A stretch of 64,000 nt of DNA, taken from contig NZ_CP115917.1 of the NCBI RefSeq assembly GCF_027941775.1, positions 2,709,001 through 2,773,000 on the forward strand, written 5' to 3'. Source of the stretch: Tenacibaculum pacificus (GTDB lineage: Bacteria > Bacteroidota > Bacteroidia > Flavobacteriales > Flavobacteriaceae). Below the pieces are notes generated by a model that saw nothing but the letters and a program-made list of their open reading frames with translations, was not told the DNA's origin and searched no databases. Of the stretch, positions 17,796-27,105 are shown in pieces (the first letter of the stretch is position 1; the number at the start of each line of letters is the position of its first letter). The position numbers were made by a program, and so were the translations under genes.

Positions 17796-19487
17796 CTATT
17801 TATTTGCATTTGCCCAATTATCTCTTAATCCAACTGTTTTATTGAATACTAAATTCTCTGAAGTTGAATCATCATCAACATTAAAATATCCTAAACGTTG
17901 AAACTGAAATTGCTCTCCAATTTTAGCAGTTTGTAAACTTGGTTCTACAAAAGCAGTAATTTTTTCTAATGAGTTAGGATTTACAAATTCCATAAAATCT
18001 TTGTCTTTATGAGAATCTGGAGCTTCATCAGAAAATAATCTATCGTAAACTCTAACCTCAGCTTTTACCGCATGTTTTACAGAAACCCAGTGTAAAGTAC
18101 CTTTTACTTTACGCTTACTTTCTTCAGTATTACTACCCGATTTTGTTAACGGATCATACATACAGTGAATTACTGTAATTTCTCCATTTTCATCTTTCTC
18201 ACAACTTGTTGCTGTTATAAAATAAGCATTTTTTAAACGAACTTCTTTTCCTAATTTTAATCGGAAGAATTTTTTATTAGCTTCTTCTCTAAAATCTTCT
18301 CTTTCGATATAAATTTCTCTTGAAAAAGGAACAATTCTTGTACCAGAATTTTCATCCTCAGGATTATTTTCTGCAATAAGAATTTCTTCTCTATCTTCAG
18401 GATAATTATCAATAATTACTTTTACAGGATCTAAAACTCCCATAACTCTATTGGCTTTTTTGTTTAAATCCTCACGAATTTTAAACTCTAATAAAGAAAC
18501 ATCAATTACATTTTCTCTTTTAGAAACTCCAACAGTTTCAATAAAATTACGGATTGAAGCAGGTGTATATCCACGTCTTCTTAATCCAGAAATTGTTGGC
18601 ATTCTAGGGTCATCCCATCCGTTTACAATTCCATTTTCTACCAATGTTAATAACTTACGCTTACTCATAATAGTGTAGCTTAAGTTTAAACGAGAAAACT
18701 CACGTTGTTTTGGTGCATTTGGAAATTCTGATTTACTATATTCGTAAACATTGTCACGAAACCAGTTATATAATTCTCTGTGAGGTTTAAATTCTAAAGA
18801 ACATAATGAGTGTGATATTTGCTCTAAATAATCACTTTCTCCATGTGTCCAATCGTACATTGGATAAATAACCCAATCATTACCTGTACGGTGATGTGCT
18901 TTCTTTAAAATACGATACATTAATGGGTCACGCAATAACATATTTGGCGATTCCATATCAATTTTTGCACGTAAAACATGTGTTCCTTCTTCAAACTCAC
19001 CAGCTTTCATTCTACTGAATAAATCTAAATTTTCATCAACAGTTCTATTTCTAAAAGGACTGTTAGTTCCTACTTGCGTTGGCGTTCCTTTTTGAACACG
19101 CATTTCTTCAGAAGATTGACTATCAATATACGCTTTTCCGTCTTTTATTAATAAAACAGCCCAATCGTATAATTGCTGAAAATAATCAGATGAGTATAAT
19201 TCATTTTCCCATTGATACCCTAACCAAGTAACATCTTTTTTAATAGCATCTACATATTCTTGCTCTTCTTTAGCAGGATTTGTATCATCAAAACGCAAGT
19301 TTACAGGAGCATTATATTTCTGTCCTAAACCGAAACTAATTCCGATAGCTTTTGTATGTCCGATATGTAAATACCCATTAGGTTCTGGAGGAAAACGAAA
19401 ACGTAAGCTTTCTTTTGGCATTCCGTTTGCTAAATCCTCTTCAATAATTTGTTCTAAAAAATTCAATGATTTTTTTTCTTCTGACAT
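17796..19487 (-). CDS. glnS: Glutaminyl-tRNA synthetase
   Basis: Class I synthetase charging tRNA-Gln. HIGH motif in PNGYLHIGHTK, KMSKS equivalent in TIMSKRKLL, GlnRS-type anticodon-binding beta-barrels at the C-terminus. The start is placed at the ATG before SEEKKSLNFLEQI (563 residues). An upstream in-frame ATG at 19562 would add 25 residues, but a perfect TAnnTTTG promoter box (19508-19515) falls inside that extension, so the longer form is unlikely. A terminator follows. Direct glutaminylation implies no need for the GatCAB route for tRNA-Gln. Confidence 0.95.
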   Translation of the reverse strand: MSEEKKSLNFLEQIIEEDLANGMPKESLRFRFPPEPNGYLHIGHTKAIGISFGLGQKYNAPVNLRFDDTNPAKEEQEYVDAIKKDVTWLGYQWENELYSSDYFQQLYDWAVLLIKDGKAYIDSQSSEEMRVQKGTPTQVGTNSPFRNRTVDENLDLFSRMKAGEFEEGTHVLRAKIDMESPNMLLRDPLMYRILKKAHHRTGNDWVIYPMYDWTHGESDYLEQISHSLCSLEFKPHRELYNWFRDNVYEYSKSEFPNAPKQREFSRLNLSYTIMSKRKLLTLVENGIVNGWDDPRMPTISGLRRRGYTPASIRNFIETVGVSKRENVIDVSLLEFKIREDLNKKANRVMGVLDPVKVIIDNYPEDREEILIAENNPEDENSGTRIVPFSREIYIEREDFREEANKKFFRLKLGKEVRLKNAYFITATSCEKDENGEITVIHCMYDPLTKSGSNTEESKRKVKGTLHWVSVKHAVKAEVRVYDRLFSDEAPDSHKDKDFMEFVNPNSLEKITAFVEPSLQTAKIGEQFQFQRLGYFNVDDDSTSENLVFNKTVGLRDNWANANK

Positions 19488-19507
19488 CTTCTGTTGAAAT
19501 TGAATTA

Positions 19508-19515
19508 CAAAATTA
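19508..19515 (-). promoter_or_regulatory. glnS promoter -7 box
   Basis: TAATTTTG on the minus strand, a full match to the Bacteroidetes -7 consensus TAnnTTTG, 20 bases before the chosen glnS ATG. It decides between two in-frame starts. Confidence 0.65.
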
Positions 19516-19589
19516 CGGAAAATTGTTGAAGAATATTTTATCCAAAAAAGAAACCCTTTCATTTAATTTGAAAGAGTTTCTGAAAAAAA

Positions 19590-20210
19590 CTAATTAGATG
19601 CTAAATGTATTACTGCAATCCCTTTGTAAATTCCATTTGTATCTTTTTTAAAGTCAATTATTCGACAACTATCAATATCTTCATCTGCTGTTGTCGGATC
19701 ACCTTTAAAATAGATTTGAGTAACTAATGTTTTATATCCATTTGCTGTTATTTTATAATGAAAATGACGAGGACGTCCTGGATACACCCCTGGACGAATA
19801 CTTTCAAATATATAATCGCCTTCTGCATTTGTATTTACAAACCCACGAAGTGTAATTTTATCGGCTTTATAATCGGATACATTCCCATCTCCTACAGGAT
19901 GATATATTCCATCACTATCGGCATGCCAAACTTCAATCATGGCATTAGCAATAGGCTTACTTTTATCTTCACCTCCGTATAATTTTCCTGAAACAATAAT
20001 TTTATCACCAGAGAAGTTTTGAGTATTCAAATTGGTAATTTGTGAACTTCCACTTACATAATAAGGACCTAACATATCTGATTTAGTAACCCCACAAGCT
20101 GCAGTAGTTGATTTTATTATATCATCTTTTGATGAGCAACTAATTGATGTTATTATTGGAGTAGCGACAAGCCCAAAACCTAAGTTTTTTAAGAATTTTT
20201 TTCTATCCAT
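19590..20210 (-). CDS. Intradiol ring-cleavage dioxygenase-like protein
   Basis: 206 residues. The N-terminal segment has a Tat/Sec-like signal with lipobox (ITSISCSS), so it is exported. The body resembles the protocatechuate 3,4-dioxygenase beta-sandwich: GPYYVSGS, NAMIEVWHADSDGIYHPV, LRGFVNTNAEGDYIFESIRPG and PRHFHYKI. Iron ligands in the true enzymes are two Tyr and two His; candidates here are the Tyr of GIYHPV, a Tyr near YPGRPRHFHY, and the two His of HFH. It may cleave aromatics outside the cytoplasm, but the substrate is unknown. It starts 11 bases after the upstream ClpP-like gene. Confidence 0.82.
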   Translation of the reverse strand: MDRKKFLKNLGFGLVATPIITSISCSSKDDIIKSTTAACGVTKSDMLGPYYVSGSSQITNLNTQNFSGDKIIVSGKLYGGEDKSKPIANAMIEVWHADSDGIYHPVGDGNVSDYKADKITLRGFVNTNAEGDYIFESIRPGVYPGRPRHFHYKITANGYKTLVTQIYFKGDPTTADEDIDSCRIIDFKKDTNGIYKGIAVIHLASN

Positions 20211-20221
20211 TTTAATTCATT

Positions 20222-20830
20222 TTATAGTTTTAGCATTTTATACGTTCCTATTTCAGCCTCTGTCATCCAATGTATGCTATTTGCTGCAGCGGCATTTATT
20301 GTAAAATAATAAAATGCTTTAGCGGCAGTATCCGTAAATCCAATAGATTTGTAGTATTCAATATATGGCAAATGATTGGCGTACCCTACAGGAAAATCTG
20401 TAGCTGTTGAGTCATCTCCAGCCCATGAGTGTACGCCTATTCTAGTTTCAGTTCCACGAGTTCGTTTTTTTCCAGCCAAGAAAAAATCTACGCCACCAGA
20501 TGCTATTTCAGCATTGTCTAATAAATGAATTTCAATATTTAAATCATACACTTTTTTAGACAACTTTAAATTTACTTCGTCATCTGATGATCCATCACAA
20601 TTTTTAATATTTATTTTCGTGATTGTTGGATATACTGCATACAGTTTATTGAAATTAATTAATGAAGAACTTCCTATAGTTCCGTTCATCTCTACTATTT
20701 TTTTATCACTAGCTATTTTAAAAATTCCAAAATCAGATTCAGTATTAGCAATATCATCATTAGTAGTACAATTAGTAAATAAAAGAAGAAATGATGCTGT
20801 AATTAATACAATTAATTTCTGTATTTTCAC
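20222..20830 (-). CDS. Exported lipoprotein, possibly ClpP/crotonase-fold (COG3904-like)
   Basis: 202 residues with a lipoprotein signal (ITASFLLLFTNCTT). The C-terminal half, ASGGVDFFLAGKKR...RIGVHSW...HLPYIEYYKSIGF...YYFTINAAAANSIHWMTEAEI, resembles periplasmic proteins of the COG3904 type, which have a ClpP-like fold; the Ser in ASGG would be the nucleophile. This assignment is from memory of the motif layout and is tentative. It forms an operon with the dioxygenase-like gene 11 bases downstream. No partner is evident. Confidence 0.6.
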   Translation of the reverse strand: MKIQKLIVLITASFLLLFTNCTTNDDIANTESDFGIFKIASDKKIVEMNGTIGSSSLINFNKLYAVYPTITKINIKNCDGSSDDEVNLKLSKKVYDLNIEIHLLDNAEIASGGVDFFLAGKKRTRGTETRIGVHSWAGDDSTATDFPVGYANHLPYIEYYKSIGFTDTAAKAFYYFTINAAAANSIHWMTEAEIGTYKMLKL

Positions 20831-20860
20831 GGTAAATTATTTTAGGTTTAATTAAAAAGT

Positions 20861-20905
20861 ACCTACTTATTACAATAATCTTTTCAATAGAATATCAAAG
20901 TAGGT
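20861..20905 (-). terminator. Possible terminator after the 20943-21800 gene
   Basis: Arms ACCTACTT / AAGTAGGT flanked by T-runs on both strands, with a 29-base loop. The long loop makes it uncertain. Confidence 0.35.
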
Positions 20906-20942
20906 GATTTTTATGTTTTTTTATCTTAAAAACAGCTAACTG

Positions 20943-21800
20943 CTACCTTTTATAAGTTCCATCAGGTAAAACCGTTGGGAATTTATATATTGAATTTGTT
21001 AACAATGCGTAGATAGCAGTATCTGTCGCTTGTACTTTTGCTTTAGTATTTAATTTCCACTCATCATTAATTTCACTTAGTCTATTTTCTTGAGCCCCTA
21101 AAATACTAGTCATTGCCCAATACATATATTCCGTTGCCTGACAATCATAAGTACAAGTTTTATCATCATAAGTATACCATGCTTTAACAGGATATGAACT
21201 TGGAATGCTTGTAAATTTACCAGCACGAGCAATATCCATCGCGTTAGATAATGATGTTCCTTCTTCCTCTCCAAAAATAGTAGGATACGCATTTGCATAA
21301 CCAACATGAGTAATTAAATGTAAAACTTCTTCTAAACCTGCATCAAAAGTTCCTGTTTTTCCATCAGAAACAAAAAGAGGATGTGTTTCATCATTTCCTA
21401 AATCTTGCCCCATTCTTCCTGATGGTTCACTTGAAAGCATATCTGCTTCTGTTTTCCACATAAATAAAAAAGCCTTATTTTTTATCATTTGATCAACTAC
21501 TAATTGATTATCTACAACCCCGTCTTCATTGTTATCTAAATATTGCGCCATAATATTAGCGGCATATAATAATTTATTATCTTCTACTGCTGAAGCAGCG
21601 TAAATATCAATTCCAAAAACAATTACTTTTCTATTATATTTTTCAAGCCCGACATCTGTATTAGCTACAATTTTAAAATTAGGGTCATTTCCTTCGTTTA
21701 TATTTCCTTTTGTAATATTATCACTATTATCTGAACACGAAATACAACCAAGAGTAATTATCGCAATTACCAAAACACTTAAACTCATTAATTTTTTCAT
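20943..21800 (-). CDS. Lipoprotein with an EExxHxxxH motif, unrecognised family
   Basis: 285 residues with a lipoprotein signal (IAIITLGCISCSD). I do not recognise the family. Visible features: a calcium-loop-like acidic motif DNNEDGVVD (about residues 92-100); LEEVLHLITHVGYANAYP (about 157-174), in which E-E-x-x-H-x-x-x-H could bind a metal; and DDKTCTYDCQATEYMYWA near the C-terminus, with a likely disulphide. The conserved-looking blocks suggest a surface enzyme, perhaps a metallohydrolase, but this is inference. A regulator of the AraC type lies 100 bases upstream on the same strand. Confidence 0.6.
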   Translation of the reverse strand: MKKLMSLSVLVIAIITLGCISCSDNSDNITKGNINEGNDPNFKIVANTDVGLEKYNRKVIVFGIDIYAASAVEDNKLLYAANIMAQYLDNNEDGVVDNQLVVDQMIKNKAFLFMWKTEADMLSSEPSGRMGQDLGNDETHPLFVSDGKTGTFDAGLEEVLHLITHVGYANAYPTIFGEEEGTSLSNAMDIARAGKFTSIPSSYPVKAWYTYDDKTCTYDCQATEYMYWAMTSILGAQENRLSEINDEWKLNTKAKVQATDTAIYALLTNSIYKFPTVLPDGTYKR

Positions 21801-21900
21801 AAATTTTAAATTTTAAATTCGACTTATTTTACTATAAATAGTTCACAGCAAATAAACGACCAAGCTTATAAAATATTCAATTAAACAAGTCCGTTTGCGG

Positions 21901-22950
21901 TTACTCGGACTTGTTTAATTGATTTTGGTATTGTTTCGGTGTCATATTTTCAATCTTTTTAAAAGCAGCGTAAAAAGTTGATTTTGAAGCAAACCCAGCC
22001 TCTGTAGCCATTCCTAAAATAGATAATTGTTTTGCTTTTGGAGATTTTAATAATTTTTTAAATTCTACAATACGAAAGTGATTAATAAAATAGTAAAAGT
22101 TATTATTAGTGTGTTTATTTATCAATACTGATAGTTCTTTTTCTTTTAACCCCAATTGATTAGCGAGTATTCTTAAATTTATATTCGTATTTGAAAAAAG
22201 TTTTTCTGTTTCTATTTTTAAAATAATTTCATTAAAAATACCTGCCGTTTCAGATAAGTCATTTATAACAATAAGTTCTTTTTCTTCATTTAAGAATAAA
22301 GAATATTTAAATATTTCCGATTGAGAAAATCCATTATACCCTATCCAATAAATCATAAAAAAAGTCAGCACATTTGAAATGTTTACAAAATACTCAATAA
22401 GTTCTTGGTTTTGTGAACCAACCATATCTTCAATAATCCAAAATAGATGAAAAAATAAATATATGTACAAAATTGTTTGAATCCATAAAAGTGTTTTATT
22501 TTCTAAATCAGAGTAAAAATCTGTTAATTTATTTTGATAATTTTTTACTATTATCAAAGCATATATCAAAATAAAAATATTAAAAATATACTCTAAATAT
22601 TTTATAATTGTAATATTAACAGTAGTACTCAAAAAGAAAAATCCGGGGATAAATAATAAGAAATAAAACCAAAAAATTTTTCTATTGAAAGTTTGATTGA
22701 TATATAAAAATAAAAAAGGAATCGTAAATAAACTTGATTTAGGAAAATTGAATAAGAAGACTTCATCTAATGGAATGAAAGCATCAAAAACTTCTATTGA
22801 TAAAGACCATAAAAAAAGACCTAAAAAAATATTTGCTTTTTTATTCTTAGACCTTATCGTTATAAAAAGTAATGCTAATATAAAAGAAGTTGCTATGGAT
22901 AATAACTCTATTATTGTTAATAAATTAAGTTCAATAATTATTTGATTCAT
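21901..22950 (-). CDS. Membrane-bound AraC family transcriptional regulator
   Basis: 349 residues: seven or so membrane helices (about residues 8-215), a linker, then an AraC/XylS DNA-binding domain (about 240-345) with two helix-turn-helices (LRILANQLGLKEKELSVLIN and SILGMATEAGFASKSTFYAAFKK, each only partly quoted by its first residues) and the family ending NMTPKQYQNQL. It likely senses a signal in the membrane and controls nearby genes, such as the lipoprotein gene 100 bases downstream; that target is inferred from position. Confidence 0.88.
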   Translation of the reverse strand: MNQIIIELNLLTIIELLSIATSFILALLFITIRSKNKKANIFLGLFLWSLSIEVFDAFIPLDEVFLFNFPKSSLFTIPFLFLYINQTFNRKIFWFYFLLFIPGFFFLSTTVNITIIKYLEYIFNIFILIYALIIVKNYQNKLTDFYSDLENKTLLWIQTILYIYLFFHLFWIIEDMVGSQNQELIEYFVNISNVLTFFMIYWIGYNGFSQSEIFKYSLFLNEEKELIVINDLSETAGIFNEIILKIETEKLFSNTNINLRILANQLGLKEKELSVLINKHTNNNFYYFINHFRIVEFKKLLKSPKAKQLSILGMATEAGFASKSTFYAAFKKIENMTPKQYQNQLNKSE

Positions 22951-23053
22951 TTTTTTAAATTATTAAAAAGTGTTTACTTATAATAGTTTAACGACTTATT
23001 GTTATACCTATTTTATAACAATACAACTCTTAAAAAAATTAATAAAACAATAA

Positions 23054-23083
23054 AAAAGGTTGAGAAAATTCCCCAACCTTTTT
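23054..23083 (-). terminator. Hairpin terminator after the M1 peptidase gene
   Basis: Stem AAAGGTTG / CAACCTTT with T-tract on the minus strand, about 20 bases past the stop. Confidence 0.8.
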
Positions 23084-23104
23084 CTAAAACTATTAAAACA
23101 TTTT

Positions 23105-24982
23105 TTAGTTTTTAGTAAAACTATCATTATTTAAATTAACATCAGCCATTAATTTCGAAGGATTAATTTGAACTGATTTTACAATTTTTGAAGTTGTAAA
23201 ACAATAAGTTGGATGTGCAAATGTCCAATCTTCAATAATGGTTGCTTTTGTTGGTTTTTCGCCACGCATCATTCGTAAAGGAATATTAAAAGATTCTTTA
23301 GATCCATCAGTATAAACTACCTCAACATCAATAGGCATTGGCATTTTTCCGATTCTTTCTAAAGTAATTTCTTTGCCGTTTACCGATTTTACACCGTAAT
23401 CTATAGTGTGTGTGGTTTGTGTCCATTCATTTAAAAACCAATCTAATTGAATTCCTGAAACTTTTTCAGCAGTTCTTTTGATATCATTTGGCGTTGGATG
23501 CTTAAAAGAGAAATCATTAAAGTATTTTTTTAATGTTTTTGCAGTATTTTCTTCACCAATAATATATTCTAAATGTGTTAAAAAAATATTTCCTTTCGAG
23601 TAACTTCCCATTCCGTACGCCATATTTGTATGATAACGGTCAGCATGTGTTGAAAGAGATTCTTCTAAATTATTTTCTACTACATAATTATAATATCTGT
23701 AAGAACCAGCATGCGGGTTTTCATCATTTTTACCAGAAATAACATTTTCTGCTTTGTTTGAAATGTACGTTGTAAATCCTTCATCCATCCAAGAATGTTT
23801 AGTTTCGTTACTTGCTAATAAAAACTGAAACCAAGTATGTGCTAATTCATGAGCTGTAACTCCAAATAAGCTTCCCCATTTACGTTTTGCTGTAATTAAA
23901 GTACTCATTGCATACTCCATTCCTCCGTCACCTCCTTGAATAACTGAATATTGTTTGTAAGGATATTGTCCGATATGCTTACTAAAATACGTCATTAATT
24001 CAGCAGTTTTAGGCTGTAATTTTTCCCAATTTTTTCTAAATTCACTAGGTAAATCTTTTTTGTATAAAAAGTGTAAATCGATACCATTATCCATAGTATA
24101 AACATCATGTTTATAATTCGGATCAGCAGCCCATGTAAAATCGTGTACATTTGGTGCAGTAAATTTCCAAGTCAATTTTTCTGTTGAAGGAATATTTAAA
24201 GCTTCTTTTTTATTCTCATATCCATGTCCTACTTCCTGCGGATTTTGAACATATCCAGTACCACCAACCGTATAATTTTTATCAATATGAAGCGTTACAT
24301 TAAAATCTCCCCAAACACCGTGAAATTCACGTCCTAAATACGGAGGTGTATGCCATCCTTCAAAATCATATTCAGCCATTTTAGGATACCATTGTGCCAT
24401 AGACAAAGCTACTCCTTCTTTATTATTTCTTCCAGAACGACGAATTTGTTTTGGTACTTGCGCATCAAAAAGCATATCAAAAGTTACGCTTTCACCTGGC
24501 TGAATTGCTTTATTTAAAGTAACTTCTAAAATAGTTCCAACAGTTTGATGTTTTACTATTGTTCCGTTTTGTTTTAAAGAGTTTACTTTGATGTAGCCTA
24601 TTTCTGATGATGATAATTTACTAATTCTATCACCTACTCTTTTGTCAGGGTCTTTTATATTTCTAGAACGCACATCCATTTGAGAATTTGGTTGAAATGC
24701 ATTGAAATATAAATGATAAAATACCTTTTCTAATTTATCAGGAGAATTATTGGTATATACTAATTTTTGAATTCCTTTATATTGATAAGTTTTTACATCC
24801 ATATCAATATCCATGTTATAATTAACATGTTGTTGCCAATAATTTTGACTTACTGGTGTATTGTTTACATTTTGAATTCTTGATTTTTGAATCGAATTTT
24901 TTACATTATTATTATTTACTGTACTTGTAGAAGCACAAGATACAATCGATAATAATGAAAGCCCTAAAACTATTTTTTTCAT
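23105..24982 (-). CDS. M1 family metallopeptidase, lipoprotein
   Basis: 625 residues of the gluzincin aminopeptidase family. A lipoprotein signal (LSLLSIVSCAS) puts it in the envelope. Zinc site HELAHTW with the third ligand Glu in WMDEGFTTY, and the substrate-binding motif GGMEYAM in place of the usual GAMEN. An N-terminal beta-sandwich precedes the catalytic domain. It probably trims peptides taken from outside. It starts 1 base after the stop of the small membrane gene upstream, which suggests coupling. The start fits the signal peptide. Confidence 0.93.
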   Translation of the reverse strand: MKKIVLGLSLLSIVSCASTSTVNNNNVKNSIQKSRIQNVNNTPVSQNYWQQHVNYNMDIDMDVKTYQYKGIQKLVYTNNSPDKLEKVFYHLYFNAFQPNSQMDVRSRNIKDPDKRVGDRISKLSSSEIGYIKVNSLKQNGTIVKHQTVGTILEVTLNKAIQPGESVTFDMLFDAQVPKQIRRSGRNNKEGVALSMAQWYPKMAEYDFEGWHTPPYLGREFHGVWGDFNVTLHIDKNYTVGGTGYVQNPQEVGHGYENKKEALNIPSTEKLTWKFTAPNVHDFTWAADPNYKHDVYTMDNGIDLHFLYKKDLPSEFRKNWEKLQPKTAELMTYFSKHIGQYPYKQYSVIQGGDGGMEYAMSTLITAKRKWGSLFGVTAHELAHTWFQFLLASNETKHSWMDEGFTTYISNKAENVISGKNDENPHAGSYRYYNYVVENNLEESLSTHADRYHTNMAYGMGSYSKGNIFLTHLEYIIGEENTAKTLKKYFNDFSFKHPTPNDIKRTAEKVSGIQLDWFLNEWTQTTHTIDYGVKSVNGKEITLERIGKMPMPIDVEVVYTDGSKESFNIPLRMMRGEKPTKATIIEDWTFAHPTYCFTTSKIVKSVQINPSKLMADVNLNNDSFTKN

Positions 24983-24983
24983 A

Positions 24984-25304
24984 TTATATTGATTTAATTC
25001 CTATAGATGTTAAGGTATTTTTAAGGTTAGTTAGTTCCTTTTCATTTTTCAATATTGAAAAACTTCTTTTTTTACCGTTTTTTAATTTTAAAGAAACACG
25101 CTCTCTACCAAAACTATTTTTAATTTCTATTCCTTGAATTTCAGAAAGTTTATATGTTTTTTTCCAAGATTTTTTAAATAGATAAAAAAACACCGCAATA
25201 AGTGAAGCTATTGCAAGTAACGTCATAAAAACAAAAAGTATTTCATTTTTAGAAAAACTTATGTAAAATAATTGAACACTCATATTAATTACATTTACTA
25301 ACAT
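24984..25304 (-). CDS. Small membrane protein, PH-domain-like tail
   Basis: 106 residues: an N-terminal hydrophobic pair of segments (about residues 8-45), then a basic linker and a beta-rich tail (YKLSEIQGIEIKNSFGRE, then LKLKNGKKRSFSILKNE) that looks like part of a bacterial PH-like domain. I cannot place the family with certainty. It sits 1 base upstream of the M1 peptidase gene on the same strand. No enzymatic motif is present. Confidence 0.65.
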   Translation of the reverse strand: MLVNVINMSVQLFYISFSKNEILFVFMTLLAIASLIAVFFYLFKKSWKKTYKLSEIQGIEIKNSFGRERVSLKLKNGKKRSFSILKNEKELTNLKNTLTSIGIKSI

Positions 25305-25404
25305 TAAAAAAATAACTAACCGTTAATTTGTAGGTACATCATCTTTAATATTTAGCTGTTTTTTTTGGGCATCAAACGTTAACTCCATAGGTTATTTTTA
25401 AAAC

Positions 25405-25437
25405 AAAAAAAGAGCATCAAAATAATGCTCTTTTTTT
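25405..25437 (-). terminator. Hairpin terminator after the S8 peptidase gene
   Basis: Stem AAAAGAGCAT / ATGCTCTTTT with T-tracts in both directions, 18 bases past the stop. Confidence 0.85.
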
Positions 25438-25454
25438 GAATTATATATTGTTTA

Positions 25455-27095
25455 TTATTTTTTTCCGTTTACCATTCTGTCAGCCATTTTAACTGCATTG
25501 TAAGCATTTACAACACGACCAGAAACTGATAAATCTGCAAAAGGAACTAAATCTCCAGTAGGGTTTTCTCTAGTTTGAGAACCTGGTTTTGTAACCATTA
25601 AATCAATTTTAGTACCAGAATTCATTAAAATATGTTTTACCTGACTTGCCGATAATTCAGGGTAATAAGAACGTACTAATGCAGCAACACCTGCAGCTGC
25701 AGGCGCTGCCATTGAAGTCCCACTCATTTTGCTATACGTATTATCTGGCATTGTTGAATGTACTTTTACTCCTGGAGCAAAAACATCAACATTCTTTTTA
25801 CCATAGTTAGAAAAACTTGCTGGTAAGTTTTCGTTATAATTTGCACTCATTGCCCCTAATGTTAATACATTATCAGAAATTTCGTTTATTAAATCTGGTG
25901 CATCATTAGGGAATGTTTTTTCAATATCAATATTTTCACCTGAATTTCCTGCTGCATTTACAATTAATACATCTTTTTTAGCGGCATACTTTAAAGCATC
26001 GTAAACCCATTCTTTATTTGGAGAAAAATCTTTACCAAAACTAGTATTTATAACTTTTGCACCATTATCAACAGCATAACGAATACCTAAAGCAACATCT
26101 TTATCATATTCATCTCCATCAGAAACAGAACGTACTGCCATCATTTTTACATTATCAGCAACACCATTCATTCCAATCTCATTGTTACGACTTGCTCCAA
26201 TAATACCCGAAACATGTGTACCATGTGCTTCTTTTTTTGTAGAATGACCTGTATTATTATCTCCGTAAATTGTTTTATCCTTAATATCGTAAGGATTATC
26301 ACCAACAACTTTACGGTAATCTGTTTTTAAATTATCTTCAGCAATTATTTTTTCTACTCTTTTTATTCCTTTTTCAAAGTATTCTTTTGTTTCAGATAAA
26401 TCTTTAAAATAACCTAACATACCTGCAGCAAACTCTTTCGATTTATTTAGAGTTTCATCAGTTGTATTAATTGCTGCAATTTCTTCTTTAGTATAAGTAG
26501 TTTTTCCAAAATATTTAGTAAAAGCTTTTTCTGATTCAACAGACATTTTTACTAATCCTGTATAACGAGTTTTTGTTTTTTTAGCTCCTTCAATTTTATT
26601 TGCATGATATTTTTTTACCTCAGCTAAAGTTTCAGCATCAACCAAAGAAGGATTCATTAAAATACGTTCGTATTCTAAATGTTCTTTATACGATTTTCCT
26701 AAAAAGTTCCAACCGTTAATATCATCAATATATCCATTTTTATCATCATCAATTCCGTTTCCAGCAATTTCGTTGATATTTACCCAAGCTACATCACCTA
26801 AATCTTCATGTTTTAAATCTGTACCAGAATCAACAACACCAACAATAACAGTAACATTTTTCTTTCCTTTTAAAAAGTCGTATGCTTTATTTACACTCAT
26901 TCCAGGAATAGTGTCTGTAGCTAAATCTAAATGTTGCCAATTATCTTTTTCGTAAGTTGTTAACTCCGCTTTTTTAGCTGAAATATTAACTACAGTATTA
27001 CTTCCTGTAGGCACTGCTGTTTTGCTTACTGATGAACAACTTGCTAATATTGAAATTGCTACTGCCGAATAAAACATTGGTCTTAAAACTCTCAT
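25455..27095 (-). CDS. S8 family (subtilisin-like) serine peptidase, lipoprotein
   Basis: 546 residues with a lipoprotein signal (AVAISILASCSS). Catalytic triad: Asp in GVVDSGTDLKHED (residue 89), His in EAHGTHVSG (about 291), Ser in MSGTSMAAPAAAG (near 458). The 200 residues between Asp and His are far more than the roughly 30 of subtilisin; the insert is mostly charged and helical and starts after a calcium-loop-like DDDKNGYIDD. It probably degrades or processes extracellular protein. It follows the MBL hydrolase gene by 10 bases and shares its transcript. Confidence 0.94.
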   Translation of the reverse strand: MRVLRPMFYSAVAISILASCSSVSKTAVPTGSNTVVNISAKKAELTTYEKDNWQHLDLATDTIPGMSVNKAYDFLKGKKNVTVIVGVVDSGTDLKHEDLGDVAWVNINEIAGNGIDDDKNGYIDDINGWNFLGKSYKEHLEYERILMNPSLVDAETLAEVKKYHANKIEGAKKTKTRYTGLVKMSVESEKAFTKYFGKTTYTKEEIAAINTTDETLNKSKEFAAGMLGYFKDLSETKEYFEKGIKRVEKIIAEDNLKTDYRKVVGDNPYDIKDKTIYGDNNTGHSTKKEAHGTHVSGIIGASRNNEIGMNGVADNVKMMAVRSVSDGDEYDKDVALGIRYAVDNGAKVINTSFGKDFSPNKEWVYDALKYAAKKDVLIVNAAGNSGENIDIEKTFPNDAPDLINEISDNVLTLGAMSANYNENLPASFSNYGKKNVDVFAPGVKVHSTMPDNTYSKMSGTSMAAPAAAGVAALVRSYYPELSASQVKHILMNSGTKIDLMVTKPGSQTRENPTGDLVPFADLSVSGRVVNAYNAVKMADRMVNGKK

Positions 27096-27105
27096 AATCT
27101 CTATC

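Noticed and set aside
19488..19562. 25-residue N-terminal extension of glnS
   Set aside because: A perfect promoter -7 box lies inside it and the extension is hydrophobic and unlike GlnRS; start moved to 19487.
25323..25388. 21-codon minus-strand frame starting MELTFDAQKKQLNIKD just upstream of the small membrane gene at 25304
   Set aside because: Too short to support alone and no recognisable motif; left unannotated though it has a coding-like composition and could be a leader peptide or a relic.
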